The notes under the pieces are model-generated. The model saw only the letters and a program-made list of their open reading frames with translations, was not told where the DNA came from and did no database searches. From NCBI GenBank assembly GCA_029060725.1, contig JAIDTL010000022.1:1-36922 (forward strand): DNA of 36,922 bases, read 5' to 3'. Of this stretch, positions 8,199-16,194 are shown piece after piece. The translations under genes were made by a program, and so were the position numbers. Positions within the stretch are counted from its first letter, which is position 1. Each line of letters opens with the position of its first letter. Origin of the DNA: Muribaculaceae bacterium. GTDB lineage: Bacteria > Bacteroidota > Bacteroidia > Bacteroidales > Muribaculaceae.

Positions 8199-8250
8199 TA
8201 CTATAATTGATCGTTAATAGTTGATCGTTAATAGTTAATCGTTGATCGTT
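8199..8250. repeat. short imperfect repeat phrase (TTGATCGTTAATAG)
   Basis: Variants of TGATCGTTAATAGT occur three to four times in tandem. A similar phrase is present at 28380-28425. It is low-complexity intergenic filler at the 3' end of the eda gene. Confidence 0.7.
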
Positions 8251-8917
8251 AGGCTTTGAGCTTTGCGATTGTGTCCAGAGCTTCGCGGCATTTGTCAGTG
8301 ACATACTTCCAGTCGCCGGCTGCAACTTTGTCTTTAGGGAAGAGCTTTGAGCCCATACCTACACAGTAGACGCCTGCGGCAAACCAACCCTTGAGGTTTT
8401 CTTCTGTAGGTTCTACGCCTCCGGTCACCATGATCTTTGACCATGGCATCGGAGCCATAAGGCCTTTGACGAATTTTGGTCCGAGCACATCTCCGGGGAA
8501 TACCTTGCAAAGGTCGCATCCTACTTCCTGTGCGAAACCAATTTCAGAAACTGTGCCACATCCCGGAGTATAAGGCACAAGGCGACGGTTGCAGACCTTA
8601 GCTACCTCAGGATTGAAGAGTGGTCCTACTACGAAGCAAGCACCCTGCTGGATATATAGAGAAGCGGCTGCTGGCTCTACGATGGAGCCTACGCCAAGTG
8701 CGAGTTCAGGACACTCTTTAGCGGCAAATTTTACTACTTCTGCAAAAACTTCATGTGCGAAATCGCCACGGTTTGTGAATTCAAATGCACGTACTCCACC
8801 GTCGTAGCATGCCTTAACTACAGCTTTTGCTACTTCCACATCTTTGTGGTAGAATACTGGCACCATAGGAGCCTCTGCCATCTTGGCGAGCACCTGTTGC
8901 TTATCGAATTTTGCCAT
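8249..8917 (-). CDS. eda: KDPG/KHG aldolase
   Basis: This 222-residue class I aldolase is full length for the family. It cleaves 2-keto-3-deoxy-6-phosphogluconate to pyruvate and glyceraldehyde 3-phosphate in the cytosol, the last step of hexuronate and Entner-Doudoroff catabolism. Lys138 in [13 protein letters not shown] is the Schiff-base lysine and Glu46 in FEFTNRG is the catalytic glutamate. The phosphate-binding part is [12 protein letters not shown] followed by GVYCVGMGS. It lies 19 bases downstream of kdgK, so the two form an operon that takes 2-keto-3-deoxygluconate to central metabolism. Confidence 0.92.
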   Translation of the reverse strand: MAKFDKQQVLAKMAEAPMVPVFYHKDVEVAKAVVKACYDGGVRAFEFTNRGDFAHEVFAEVVKFAAKECPELALGVGSIVEPAAASLYIQQGACFVVGPLFNPEVAKVCNRRLVPYTPGCGTVSEIGFAQEVGCDLCKVFPGDVLGPKFVKGLMAPMPWSKIMVTGGVEPTEENLKGWFAAGVYCVGMGSKLFPKDKVAAGDWKYVTDKCREALDTIAKLKA

Positions 8918-8936
8918 TTTTAATTTTCAGTTTTCT

Positions 8937-9959
8937 TTAACGTTGTACTCGTCCGTTGGCGCTGCCTCCTGCGAGAGCTTCTACTTCTGCTATAGTCACA
9001 AGGTTGAAGTCGCCGTTGATAGTCTGCTTCAGTGCTGATGCTGCTACTGCAAATTCAAGAGCCTCTCCCTGAGTCTCCTTGTGGAGAAGACCATAGATTA
9101 GACCTCCTGAGAATGAGTCGCCACCACCTACACGGTCTACAATCGGGTTGATGTCGTAACGTTTTGATTCATAGAATTCCTTGCCATCGTATATCATGGC
9201 CTTCCAACCATTGTGGCTTGCTGAGTAAGACTCGCGAAGTGTAGACACTACATATTTGAACCCGAACTCTTCAGCCATGGCTTTGAATATGCCTTTATAT
9301 CCTTCAGCAGAAGTTTCGCCAGCCTCTACGTCAGCGTCAGGCTTGAAGCCGAGGCAGAGTTCTGCGTCTTCTTCATTGCCGATACATACATCTACATACT
9401 TCATAAGCGGGCGCATGATAGATTGAGCTTTCTCTTTTGTCCACAGTTTCTTGCGGAAATTGAGGTCGACTGATACGGTGACGCCATTACGTTTGGCTGC
9501 CTCACAAGCAAGGCGAGTTAGTTCTGCAGCCTTGTCGCTGATGGCAGGAGTGATGCCACTCCAGTGAAACCAGTCTGCACCTTTCATTATCTCATCGAAA
9601 TCGAAATCAGAAGGATCTGCCTCTGAAATAGCTGAGTGGGCGCGGTCGTAGATCACCTTTGAGGGGCGCATTGAAGCGCCTGTCTCGCAGTAATAGATGC
9701 CTACGCGGTCACCACCGCGTGCGATATACTGAGTGTCGACACCATAACGGCGAAGAGCATTGACAGCTGCTTGTCCGATCTCATGAGTAGGCAGTTTTGT
9801 TACAAACTTTGCATCCATACCATAGTTGGCGCAACTTACAGCGACATTTGCTTCACCGCCACCCCAGATGACTTCGAAGTTGTCTGACTGAATAAATCGC
9901 CTAAATCCTTGAGGCGAAAGACGGAGCATTATTTCTCCAAGAGTGATTACACGTTTCAT
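8937..9959 (-). CDS. kdgK: 2-keto-3-deoxygluconate kinase (PfkB family)
   Basis: This 340-residue PfkB-family sugar kinase starts at ATG 9959 (MKRVITLGEIMLRLSPQG). The frame is open to 10082, but that extension is Cys/Asn-rich and covers the promoter. Features are GGGEANVAVSCANYG (substrate loop, residues 33-47), GIYYCETGASMRPS, VDLNFRKKLW, and the anion-hole and catalytic aspartate Asp281 in VGGGDSFSGG. It phosphorylates 2-keto-3-deoxygluconate to KDPG, which the downstream eda product cleaves. Substrate choice is inferred from the eda neighbour and the overall KdgK-like sequence. Confidence 0.9.
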   Translation of the reverse strand: MKRVITLGEIMLRLSPQGFRRFIQSDNFEVIWGGGEANVAVSCANYGMDAKFVTKLPTHEIGQAAVNALRRYGVDTQYIARGGDRVGIYYCETGASMRPSKVIYDRAHSAISEADPSDFDFDEIMKGADWFHWSGITPAISDKAAELTRLACEAAKRNGVTVSVDLNFRKKLWTKEKAQSIMRPLMKYVDVCIGNEEDAELCLGFKPDADVEAGETSAEGYKGIFKAMAEEFGFKYVVSTLRESYSASHNGWKAMIYDGKEFYESKRYDINPIVDRVGGGDSFSGGLIYGLLHKETQGEALEFAVAASALKQTINGDFNLVTIAEVEALAGGSANGRVQR

Positions 9960-9986
9960 ATTAGGGTTATTACATGTTTCGTAGTG

Positions 9987-10013
9987 CAAATTTAAGCAAA
10001 TATTTGCAAACAA
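9987..10013 (-). promoter_or_regulatory. kdgK-eda promoter with overlapping palindrome
   Basis: On the minus strand TAAATTTG (9994-9987) fits the -7 consensus. A perfect 12-base palindrome GCAAATATTTGC (9996-10007) abuts it on the upstream side, where a regulator could block polymerase. A TTG at 10013-10011 may be the -33 element, but the spacing of 16 is short. Confidence 0.45.
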
Positions 10014-10056
10014 CATAATATTACATAAGAAAAAATTATTTTTTTCGTTTCTTATA

Positions 10057-10079
10057 CAGCTGCGCATCTGTGCGAGCTG
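10057..10079 (+). promoter_or_regulatory. hairpin just upstream of porT
   Basis: Bases 10057-10066 and 10069-10079 pair as a GC-rich stem with one bulged G and a very small loop, ending about ten bases before the ATG at 10089. It could be a 5' leader structure of the secretion operon. Significance is unproven. Confidence 0.3.
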
Positions 10080-10088
10080 CATTATTGA

Positions 10089-10847
10089 ATGAATTTTTTG
10101 ACAACAAATAAGAGATTTCAGAACGCCACAGGCTCGTTAATGCGCCTTGTGACGATGTTGGCCTTTGCCCTCATCGCAGTGTCTCCTGCATACGCAAAAT
10201 GGGGAGACAAGGTGCCCAACCGTCCGTATGCTGACTTGAAACGTTGGCATTGGGGCTTTTCGGTAGGCACTCATGTGCAGGATCTCTCGTTTACTCATTC
10301 AGGCTTTATTTCAGATGACGGGCATCAATGGCAAGTGGAAGTGCCTAACTTCTCTCCCGGATTCAACGCTACCGTTCTTGGAGATCTATGTCTGCACAAA
10401 TATTTTAATGTCAGATTGTCTCCCGGAATGTATTTTGGATCCAAGACGGTCCACATGCTCGACTACAACAGCGGAGAAAAACAAGTGCAAGACATCAAAA
10501 GCGCTCTGGTAGTAATTCCTCTTGATTTGAAGATATCAGGCGACCGTCTTCATAATACTCGTCCATACGTGACAGCTGGCGTAATGGGAGTGCTCGACAT
10601 ATCGAAGAAACGGTCGGATCCAATTGTCACCAATAATTTCGATACGATGCTCACTGTCGGGCTTGGATGTGATTTTTACCTTCCGTTCTTCAAGCTTTGT
10701 CCTGAATTAAAGTTTTGCTTCGGACTGACGGATATCTTGAAACACAATCGTCCGGATCTTGATGAAAATCCCGCCACCATGCAGATCACCCAATCATTGA
10801 CCAAGATGAAGAGCAATATGGTTGTGCTCTCGTTTTATTTTGAATAA
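10089..10847 (+). CDS. porT: PorT-family outer-membrane beta-barrel protein (type IX secretion)
   Basis: This protein has up to 252 residues. MRLVTMLAFALIAVSPAYA, beginning at residue 18 (ATG 10140), is a signal peptide, so the true start may be 10140. The mature part has repeated amphipathic strands (HWGFSVGTHVQDLSF, FNVRLSPGMYFGSK, VVIPLDLKISG, RPYVTAGVMG, SNMVVLSFYFE) typical of PorT-like eight-strand barrels, ending in an aromatic C-terminal strand. PorT is needed for type IX secretion. The stop abuts the next ATG with no gap, and the gene leads a six-gene run of secretion components, which supports the assignment. Confidence 0.8.
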   Translation: MNFLTTNKRFQNATGSLMRLVTMLAFALIAVSPAYAKWGDKVPNRPYADLKRWHWGFSVGTHVQDLSFTHSGFISDDGHQWQVEVPNFSPGFNATVLGDLCLHKYFNVRLSPGMYFGSKTVHMLDYNSGEKQVQDIKSALVVIPLDLKISGDRLHNTRPYVTAGVMGVLDISKKRSDPIVTNNFDTMLTVGLGCDFYLPFFKLCPELKFCFGLTDILKHNRPDLDENPATMQITQSLTKMKSNMVVLSFYFE

Positions 10848-11864
10848 ATGGAAAAGTCATTTCTTACAATACGCCTCATGGCATTTATGGCAGGCTGCTT
10901 CATAATTGCTCTCCTTCCCACTCCTGTGAGGGGGCAGAGCGATCCTTTGTATACGCAGGCTTGGGCTCTTCCTACACTCTATAATCCTGCGGCTGCGGGC
11001 TCCACCGATTTCCTTCGTATTCGAGGCGCTGCTCGTATGCAATGGGTGGGAATAAAGAATGCTCCCAAGAGTTTTACCGGGGCTGCCGACATTCCATTTA
11101 AGTTGCTTGGCAGAAGATGGGGTGGAGGTGTCAATCTGACTCAAGAGGGAATTGGACTTTTCAATAATACATACGTCAATGGTCAGGTTAGCGGGAGGCT
11201 TAAAAAGCTTTTTGGAGGGGATTTGACCATAGGATTGCAAGTAGGCTATTTCGGGTCAAGTTTTCGTGGTTCAGATGTATACATACCCGATGACGATGAC
11301 TACCATGACTCCAACGACCCTTCGATACCTAAACAAGATGTCGGAGGAGGCACGATCGACTTTGGTATAGGCCTTGAATACGTGCATCCAAAATTCCATG
11401 TCGGAGTCTCAATGCTTCATCCGGCGGCTCCAAAAGTTAAGCTAAACACCAAAGGAACTACTTCTTCGAGTGCCACTTCCGACAATCATGAATTTGAAAC
11501 TTACGTCTCAAGAATACTATATGTGACGGCAGGAAGCAATATTCCGATAAAAAATACGTTAATAGAATTGCAACCGGATCTCATTGTTGCCAGCGATTTA
11601 AAGAGTGTCTCGGGTGTATTGTCGCTCAAAGGATGGTACAACAAGATGATGTTTGCAGGTCTTGCCTATCGATGGGATGATGCCGTGAGCGTAAATCTTG
11701 GAGCCGAATTCAAGAATTTCCTCCTTGGTTATTCCTACGACATTCCTACTTCAAAGATACTGAAAGCTTCAAGTGGCAGCCATGAGATAACGATTGGCTA
11801 TCGGATGAAGCTTGATTTCAGTGGCAAAAACCGTAACCGACACAGAAGCATAAGGCTGATGTGA
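10848..11864 (+). CDS. porP: PorP/SprF-family type IX secretion outer-membrane protein
   Basis: This 338-residue protein has an N-terminal signal peptide ending near VRGQS. The mature start DPLYTQAWALPTLYNPAAAGSTD is the signature of PorP/SprF proteins (the YNPA-AG motif), followed by a beta-barrel ending in HEITIGYRMKLDF and a basic tail. PorP/SprF proteins sit in the outer membrane, help anchor the PorK-PorN ring and in some cases deliver particular surface proteins. The gene directly follows porT and precedes porK by 38 bases, the standard order in Bacteroidetes. Confidence 0.92.
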   Translation: MEKSFLTIRLMAFMAGCFIIALLPTPVRGQSDPLYTQAWALPTLYNPAAAGSTDFLRIRGAARMQWVGIKNAPKSFTGAADIPFKLLGRRWGGGVNLTQEGIGLFNNTYVNGQVSGRLKKLFGGDLTIGLQVGYFGSSFRGSDVYIPDDDDYHDSNDPSIPKQDVGGGTIDFGIGLEYVHPKFHVGVSMLHPAAPKVKLNTKGTTSSSATSDNHEFETYVSRILYVTAGSNIPIKNTLIELQPDLIVASDLKSVSGVLSLKGWYNKMMFAGLAYRWDDAVSVNLGAEFKNFLLGYSYDIPTSKILKASSGSHEITIGYRMKLDFSGKNRNRHRSIRLM

Positions 11865-11902
11865 TAAACATAAAAACGCTATAAAAAACAACCTCTATAT
11901 AA

Positions 11903-13378
11903 ATGAGACTTTCAGACACCAAAAATATTAGAAAAGCTATTGCATGCCGCGCATTAAGTGGGGCTTGCTTTGCTGCTGCTATGTTTTCGCTTGCGGGCTG
12001 CTCATCTCTTGGGCATGGAGGAGCCGGTGGCGAAGTGACCGGAGTGGGGGGCAGCACTTTCTCTGAGCCTGTGCCTTACGGTATGGTGCTTGTAGATCGT
12101 GGTGCATACGCTATGGGCCCATCTAAAGATGACTCAATTTGGGGTATCAAGGGGAATCCGCGTGGTGTGTCAGTGGATGCATTCTGGATGGATGAGACTG
12201 AGGTGACTAACTCAAAATACAAGCAATTTGTGCTTTGGGTGCGCGATTCTATTATCAGGGAACGTCTTGCCGATCCGGCTTACGGCGGCAACGAAGCTTT
12301 CAAGATTGAAGAAGACAAGGAAGGAAACCCCATTACTCCTTATCTTAATTGGAACAAAGCTATTCCTTGGCGCAATGCAAATGAAGATGAACAGCGTGCC
12401 ATAGAAAGTGTATACCGTACCAATCCTATTACCGGACAGCGCGAACTGGATCCTACACAGCTCAATTATCGCTACGAGATTTTCAACCATACAGAAGCCG
12501 CCAAGCGTAAAAATCGCCTTGACCCGACGCGTCGTGACTATAACACAGATAATCCTGTCAATACTGATCTTCCGATCATTTCAAAGGATACTGCATATCT
12601 GACTGATGAAGGAGAAATAGTAAGGGAGACGGTCACACGTCCGTTGACCGGAGATTTTGACTTCCTCAATACATACATTGTCAATGTATATCCTGACACA
12701 ACGGCTTGGATCAACGACTTCGATAATGCTTATAATGAGCAGTATACTCGTCTTTACTTCTCTAATCCGGGCTACAACAATTATCCTGTAGTAGGCGTGA
12801 GCTGGGATCAGGCAAATGCTTTTGCTAACTGGCGTACTGATTATTTGCGACGAAGCCTTGGTAAAGAGGGTATTTATATCGAGCCCTATCGCCTCCCGAC
12901 AGAAGCTGAATGGGAATATGCAGCACGCGCAGGAAACTCAGAAAGCTCATTCCCATGGAGCGAGACTCTTCCTATGGATGAGCGAGGATGCTTCTATGCC
13001 AACTTTAAGCCCGGCGACGGAGATTATGTCAGGGATGGACATGTCATCACATCGCCTGTAGGCACTTACCAGGCTAACGATTTCGGTCTCTTCGACATGG
13101 CTGGCAATGTCAGCGAATGGACATCTACGGCTTTTACGGAGAGTATCGACAGGCTCACGAGTGATATCAACCCGGAGTATCGCTACAATGCAGCTCTTGA
13201 GGATCCATATAAGATGAAGCGAAAGATTGTGCGAGGAGGTAGTTGGAAAGATATCATGCACAATCTTCGTAGCGATCTTCGCCAGTGGGAATATCAGAAC
13301 GAGCAACGCTCATACATTGGATTCCGATGCGTCCGCTCACAGATAGGATTCGCAAAGGGAACTCAGAAGAAAAAATAA
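11903..13378 (+). CDS. porK: PorK/GldK lipoprotein of the type IX secretion ring
   Basis: This 491-residue lipoprotein has a lipobox SLAGC with Cys33. The body is a formylglycine-generating-enzyme-like (sulfatase-modifying factor) domain: DAFWMDETEVTNSKYKQF, PVVGVSWDQANAFANWR, RLPTEAEWEYAARAG, FDMAGNVSEWTS and VRGGSWKD, ending with YIGFRCVR. GldK/PorK proteins keep this fold without known enzymatic use and form a periplasmic ring with PorN beneath the outer membrane. The length and the Asn/Asp-rich insert before residue 290 are usual for GldK. Spacing to the next gene is 27 bases. Confidence 0.95.
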   Translation: MRLSDTKNIRKAIACRALSGACFAAAMFSLAGCSSLGHGGAGGEVTGVGGSTFSEPVPYGMVLVDRGAYAMGPSKDDSIWGIKGNPRGVSVDAFWMDETEVTNSKYKQFVLWVRDSIIRERLADPAYGGNEAFKIEEDKEGNPITPYLNWNKAIPWRNANEDEQRAIESVYRTNPITGQRELDPTQLNYRYEIFNHTEAAKRKNRLDPTRRDYNTDNPVNTDLPIISKDTAYLTDEGEIVRETVTRPLTGDFDFLNTYIVNVYPDTTAWINDFDNAYNEQYTRLYFSNPGYNNYPVVGVSWDQANAFANWRTDYLRRSLGKEGIYIEPYRLPTEAEWEYAARAGNSESSFPWSETLPMDERGCFYANFKPGDGDYVRDGHVITSPVGTYQANDFGLFDMAGNVSEWTSTAFTESIDRLTSDINPEYRYNAALEDPYKMKRKIVRGGSWKDIMHNLRSDLRQWEYQNEQRSYIGFRCVRSQIGFAKGTQKKK

Positions 13379-13405
13379 ACAAGACCGAACTTCAAATATA
13401 ATAAA

Positions 13406-14578
13406 ATGGTCAAGATACGCAAATACGCCAACGTCGTAGAACGTTTCCTTCACGGAGAGAAGGGCCAATATTTCTTCAACATAGCATATTCAATAGGTGC
13501 AGCCGTCGTAATCTGGGGCGCTCTTTTCAAGATACTTCACCTTCCGGGAGGAAGCACTTTGCTTTGTATCGGTATGGGTACGGAAATTGCAATGTTCCTG
13601 CTGACGGCATTCGACCGTCCTCCAAAGGATTATCATTGGGAAGATGTCTTCCCGGTGCTTGACACCCACGCTCCTGAAGACCGTCCGAACCTTAATGGCC
13701 ATGGAGGTGGCGGTATAGTTGGTGGTGCAGTCATCGCCGGCGGTGGAATCGCAGGTGGCGGAGCCAACGATGGTGATGGAGTCTCAGACGGCGTATCTTC
13801 CGGTGTGGCTGGTGGTGTCTCCGGAGGTTTGCCTGGCGGTGTCGTCGGAGGCATCTCAGGTGGCGTGCCTGGCGGTGTCGTTGGCGGTGTCTCCGGTGGC
13901 GTTGTTGGTGGTGGCTCCGGTGGGGTCATCGTGGCTGGCGGAGGCGGATATAATCAATCGACCCCGACAGATCAGAATGGTGAGTCAAGTCAGGCATCAG
14001 GCGCTAATGGCGCTGTGATCATTGCCGGAGGAGGTGGCGGCATTGCTCCAAATGTCGACATCAAAGAAGAAGATACCGAAAATCTTGTTGAGTCAATGAA
14101 AGATATGACTGAGCAGATGAAGGGAGTCACTGAGCAGATAGCTCAACTTAGGGAGACTACTGATGCCCTTAACAAGGTGAGCGAGGTGCTTCTCAATTCT
14201 TATAAAGCTATCACTGACAATTCTGAATCGGTATCTGCATCCTCAAATGGATACGTGGAGCGTCTTGAAGACCTTAACAGAAATATTGGCGGTTTGAATA
14301 CTATTTATGAGATTCAGCTCAAGAGCATTAGTTCGCAGCTTGAGAGCATCGATAGAGTAAATAGAGGCTTGAAAGATATTCGTGATATGTATGAAAAGTC
14401 TGCCAACGAGTCGAGTCGCTATTGCGAGGAGACTGAGCGCATGAGCCGATATATGCGTCAACTCAACAAAATTTACGAGAATATGATCACTGCCATGACA
14501 ATGAACATGGCTAATCCAATGGCAGGAGGAGCCGTAAGGCAGAATCCGTTTGAGCAAACCCCAAAAGCAGAAAACTAA
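13406..14578 (+). CDS. porL: PorL/GldL motor protein with an unusual glycine-rich insert
   Basis: This 390-residue inner-membrane protein pairs with PorM as the proton-driven motor of type IX secretion. Two transmembrane helices lie at residues 24-44 (NIAYSIGAAVVIWGALFKIL) and 50-69 (STLLCIGMGTEIAMFLLTAF), with the conserved GTE glutamate at 60. The C-terminal cytoplasmic region (about 225-375) is helical and coiled-coil-like. Between them residues 98-213 form a long glycine/valine-rich stretch of GGV and PGGVVGG repeats, not expected in this family and accounting for the extra length over typical 200-310 residue homologues. Confidence 0.92.
   Translation: MVKIRKYANVVERFLHGEKGQYFFNIAYSIGAAVVIWGALFKILHLPGGSTLLCIGMGTEIAMFLLTAFDRPPKDYHWEDVFPVLDTHAPEDRPNLNGHGGGGIVGGAVIAGGGIAGGGANDGDGVSDGVSSGVAGGVSGGLPGGVVGGISGGVPGGVVGGVSGGVVGGGSGGVIVAGGGGYNQSTPTDQNGESSQASGANGAVIIAGGGGGIAPNVDIKEEDTENLVESMKDMTEQMKGVTEQIAQLRETTDALNKVSEVLLNSYKAITDNSESVSASSNGYVERLEDLNRNIGGLNTIYEIQLKSISSQLESIDRVNRGLKDIRDMYEKSANESSRYCEETERMSRYMRQLNKIYENMITAMTMNMANPMAGGAVRQNPFEQTPKAEN
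13697..14045 (+). repeat. glycine-codon repeat tract inside porL
   Basis: The DNA has many imperfect repeats of a GGTGGCGTT/GTCGGAGGC type. They encode GG-V/S/P-GG units at residues 98-213, and a tight block of about ten units lies at 13800-13930. The tract stays in frame and is rich in GGT and GGC. Confidence 0.85.
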
Positions 14579-14615
14579 AAACGCAAAACGCGAAACGTAA
14601 AACGCAACACGCATA
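14579..14615. repeat. short AAACGC phrase between porL and porM
   Basis: The whole 37-base spacer is made of imperfect tandem copies of AAAACGC / GAAACGTA. It is low-complexity filler without an obvious terminator, so porM should still be co-transcribed. Confidence 0.6.
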
Positions 14616-16193
14616 ATGGCAGGAGGAGGAAATAACGTAGCAAGAATGTCGCCAAGGCAGAGGATGATCAATCTTATGTATATCGTCCTTACTGCCATGC
14701 TCGCACTTAACGTGTCGAGCGACGTGCTAAATGGTTTCACCCAAGTGCAAAACTCGCTGCACCGTACCAACGACAATCTTTCTACTAAAAATAAAATTCA
14801 GTTCGACTACTTGGCAGAACTCTATGAGAAGAATCCTGCCAAGGCTGGTCCATGGTATGAGAAAGGAACTACTCTCCATGATCGTACCAACAATCTTTAT
14901 GCCTTGATAGAGGAGATAAAGACTGATATCGCAGTTAAGGCAGACGGAAAAAAAGGAGACTACACTAATCTTAAGAATCTGGATGACCTTGAAGCGGCTT
15001 CGGCTGTGCTTCTCAATCCAAGTTCTAAAAGGGGGGAGAAATTGCGCGAAGCCATTAATGAGTATAGGACATACGTGACTACACTTGTTCCTGACACGGT
15101 AAAGCGTAGGGTAATCAATGAAATGCTGTCTACTCAGCCTGTCGATGTCAAGGGCACTGTTGGGGAAGTGAAGTGGGAAGAAAAGCTTTTCGACAATATG
15201 CCTGCAATCGCGGCTGTCACAATGCTCACTAAATTGCAAAATGACGTCAATCAAGCTGAAAGTGAAGCTTTGTCTAACCTTATTACAAACATCGATATTG
15301 GCGATGTGCGTGTCAACGAACTGAGTGCATACGTATTGCCTAATTCAAACATGGTAATGCGTGGCGGTAAATATTCTGCAAAGATTGTACTTGCAGCAAT
15401 CGATACTACAATGCGTCCGGAAATCTTCATCAATGGTCAGAAGCTTGGAAATCCGGATGGTCTCTATGAATTTGTTGCCGGACAGACCGGTGCCCATGAA
15501 TATTCCGGATATCTGGAAGTGAAGAAAGGGGATGGCACTCTTGAAAAGCATGAGTTTAAGTCGCAATATAATGTCATCGAGCCTATGGCCACTATCTCTC
15601 CGACGATGATGAATGTGCTCTATGCAGGTATTGATAACCCTATTTCGATTTCGGTGCCCGGTGTCCCGATGACAGCGCTTACCGCTACAATGACAAACGG
15701 CTCTCTTACTCGCAACGGCGACCACTGGGTGGCTCGTCCTACAAAAGTCGGTGAGAACGCTGTGATCAATGTGTCGGCTTCAGTAGATGGATCCAGTCAG
15801 AATGTAGGCAGTATGACATTCCGTATCCGTCAATTGCCTGATCCAACGGCATATATAACAGTGAAAGATGCTCAGGGAAACCCGTCGGTCTACAAAGGTG
15901 GTCCGAAACGAATCAGTAAGGCTGCTCTTATGGCATGTGAAGGCCTTTCGGCATCGGTCGACGATGGTATTCTTGATGTGGCATATTCGGTGGTCTCGTT
16001 CTCTACAATCTTTTTCGATTCGATGGGCAATGCTATTCCTGAGGTAAGCGATGGCTCAAAATTTTCCTCAAGACAAAAGGAACAGTTCCGCCGACTGAAA
16101 AATGGTCAGCAATTTTTTATATCAGATGTAAAGGCGAAAGGTCCCGACGGCATCACCCGCACCATATCGCCGATGCAGGTTGTGCTTAATTAA
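14616..16193 (+). CDS. porM: PorM/GldM motor protein of type IX secretion
   Basis: This 525-residue protein starts with the family hallmark: SPRQRMINLMYIVLTAMLAL, a single N-terminal transmembrane helix at about residues 18-36 that inserts into the PorL bundle. The rest is periplasmic and made of a helical D1 domain (about 40-220) followed by beta-rich D2-D4 domains (for example YVLPNSNMVMRGGKYSAKI and ISVPGVPMTALTATMTNG). PorM transmits motor movement to the PorK-PorN ring. Length is normal for the family. Its stop is one base from the next ATG. Confidence 0.95.
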   Translation: MAGGGNNVARMSPRQRMINLMYIVLTAMLALNVSSDVLNGFTQVQNSLHRTNDNLSTKNKIQFDYLAELYEKNPAKAGPWYEKGTTLHDRTNNLYALIEEIKTDIAVKADGKKGDYTNLKNLDDLEAASAVLLNPSSKRGEKLREAINEYRTYVTTLVPDTVKRRVINEMLSTQPVDVKGTVGEVKWEEKLFDNMPAIAAVTMLTKLQNDVNQAESEALSNLITNIDIGDVRVNELSAYVLPNSNMVMRGGKYSAKIVLAAIDTTMRPEIFINGQKLGNPDGLYEFVAGQTGAHEYSGYLEVKKGDGTLEKHEFKSQYNVIEPMATISPTMMNVLYAGIDNPISISVPGVPMTALTATMTNGSLTRNGDHWVARPTKVGENAVINVSASVDGSSQNVGSMTFRIRQLPDPTAYITVKDAQGNPSVYKGGPKRISKAALMACEGLSASVDDGILDVAYSVVSFSTIFFDSMGNAIPEVSDGSKFSSRQKEQFRRLKNGQQFFISDVKAKGPDGITRTISPMQVVLN

Positions 16194-16194
16194 T

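Noticed and set aside
9960..10082. N-terminal extension of KdgK to 10082
   Set aside because: The extension crosses the -7 box and palindrome. The PfkB family begins at the ATG at 9959 with MKRVITLGE.
13633..13929. Proline-rich minus-strand reading frame of 98 codons
   Set aside because: It is the mirror of the glycine-rich tract in porL; low complexity keeps all frames open.
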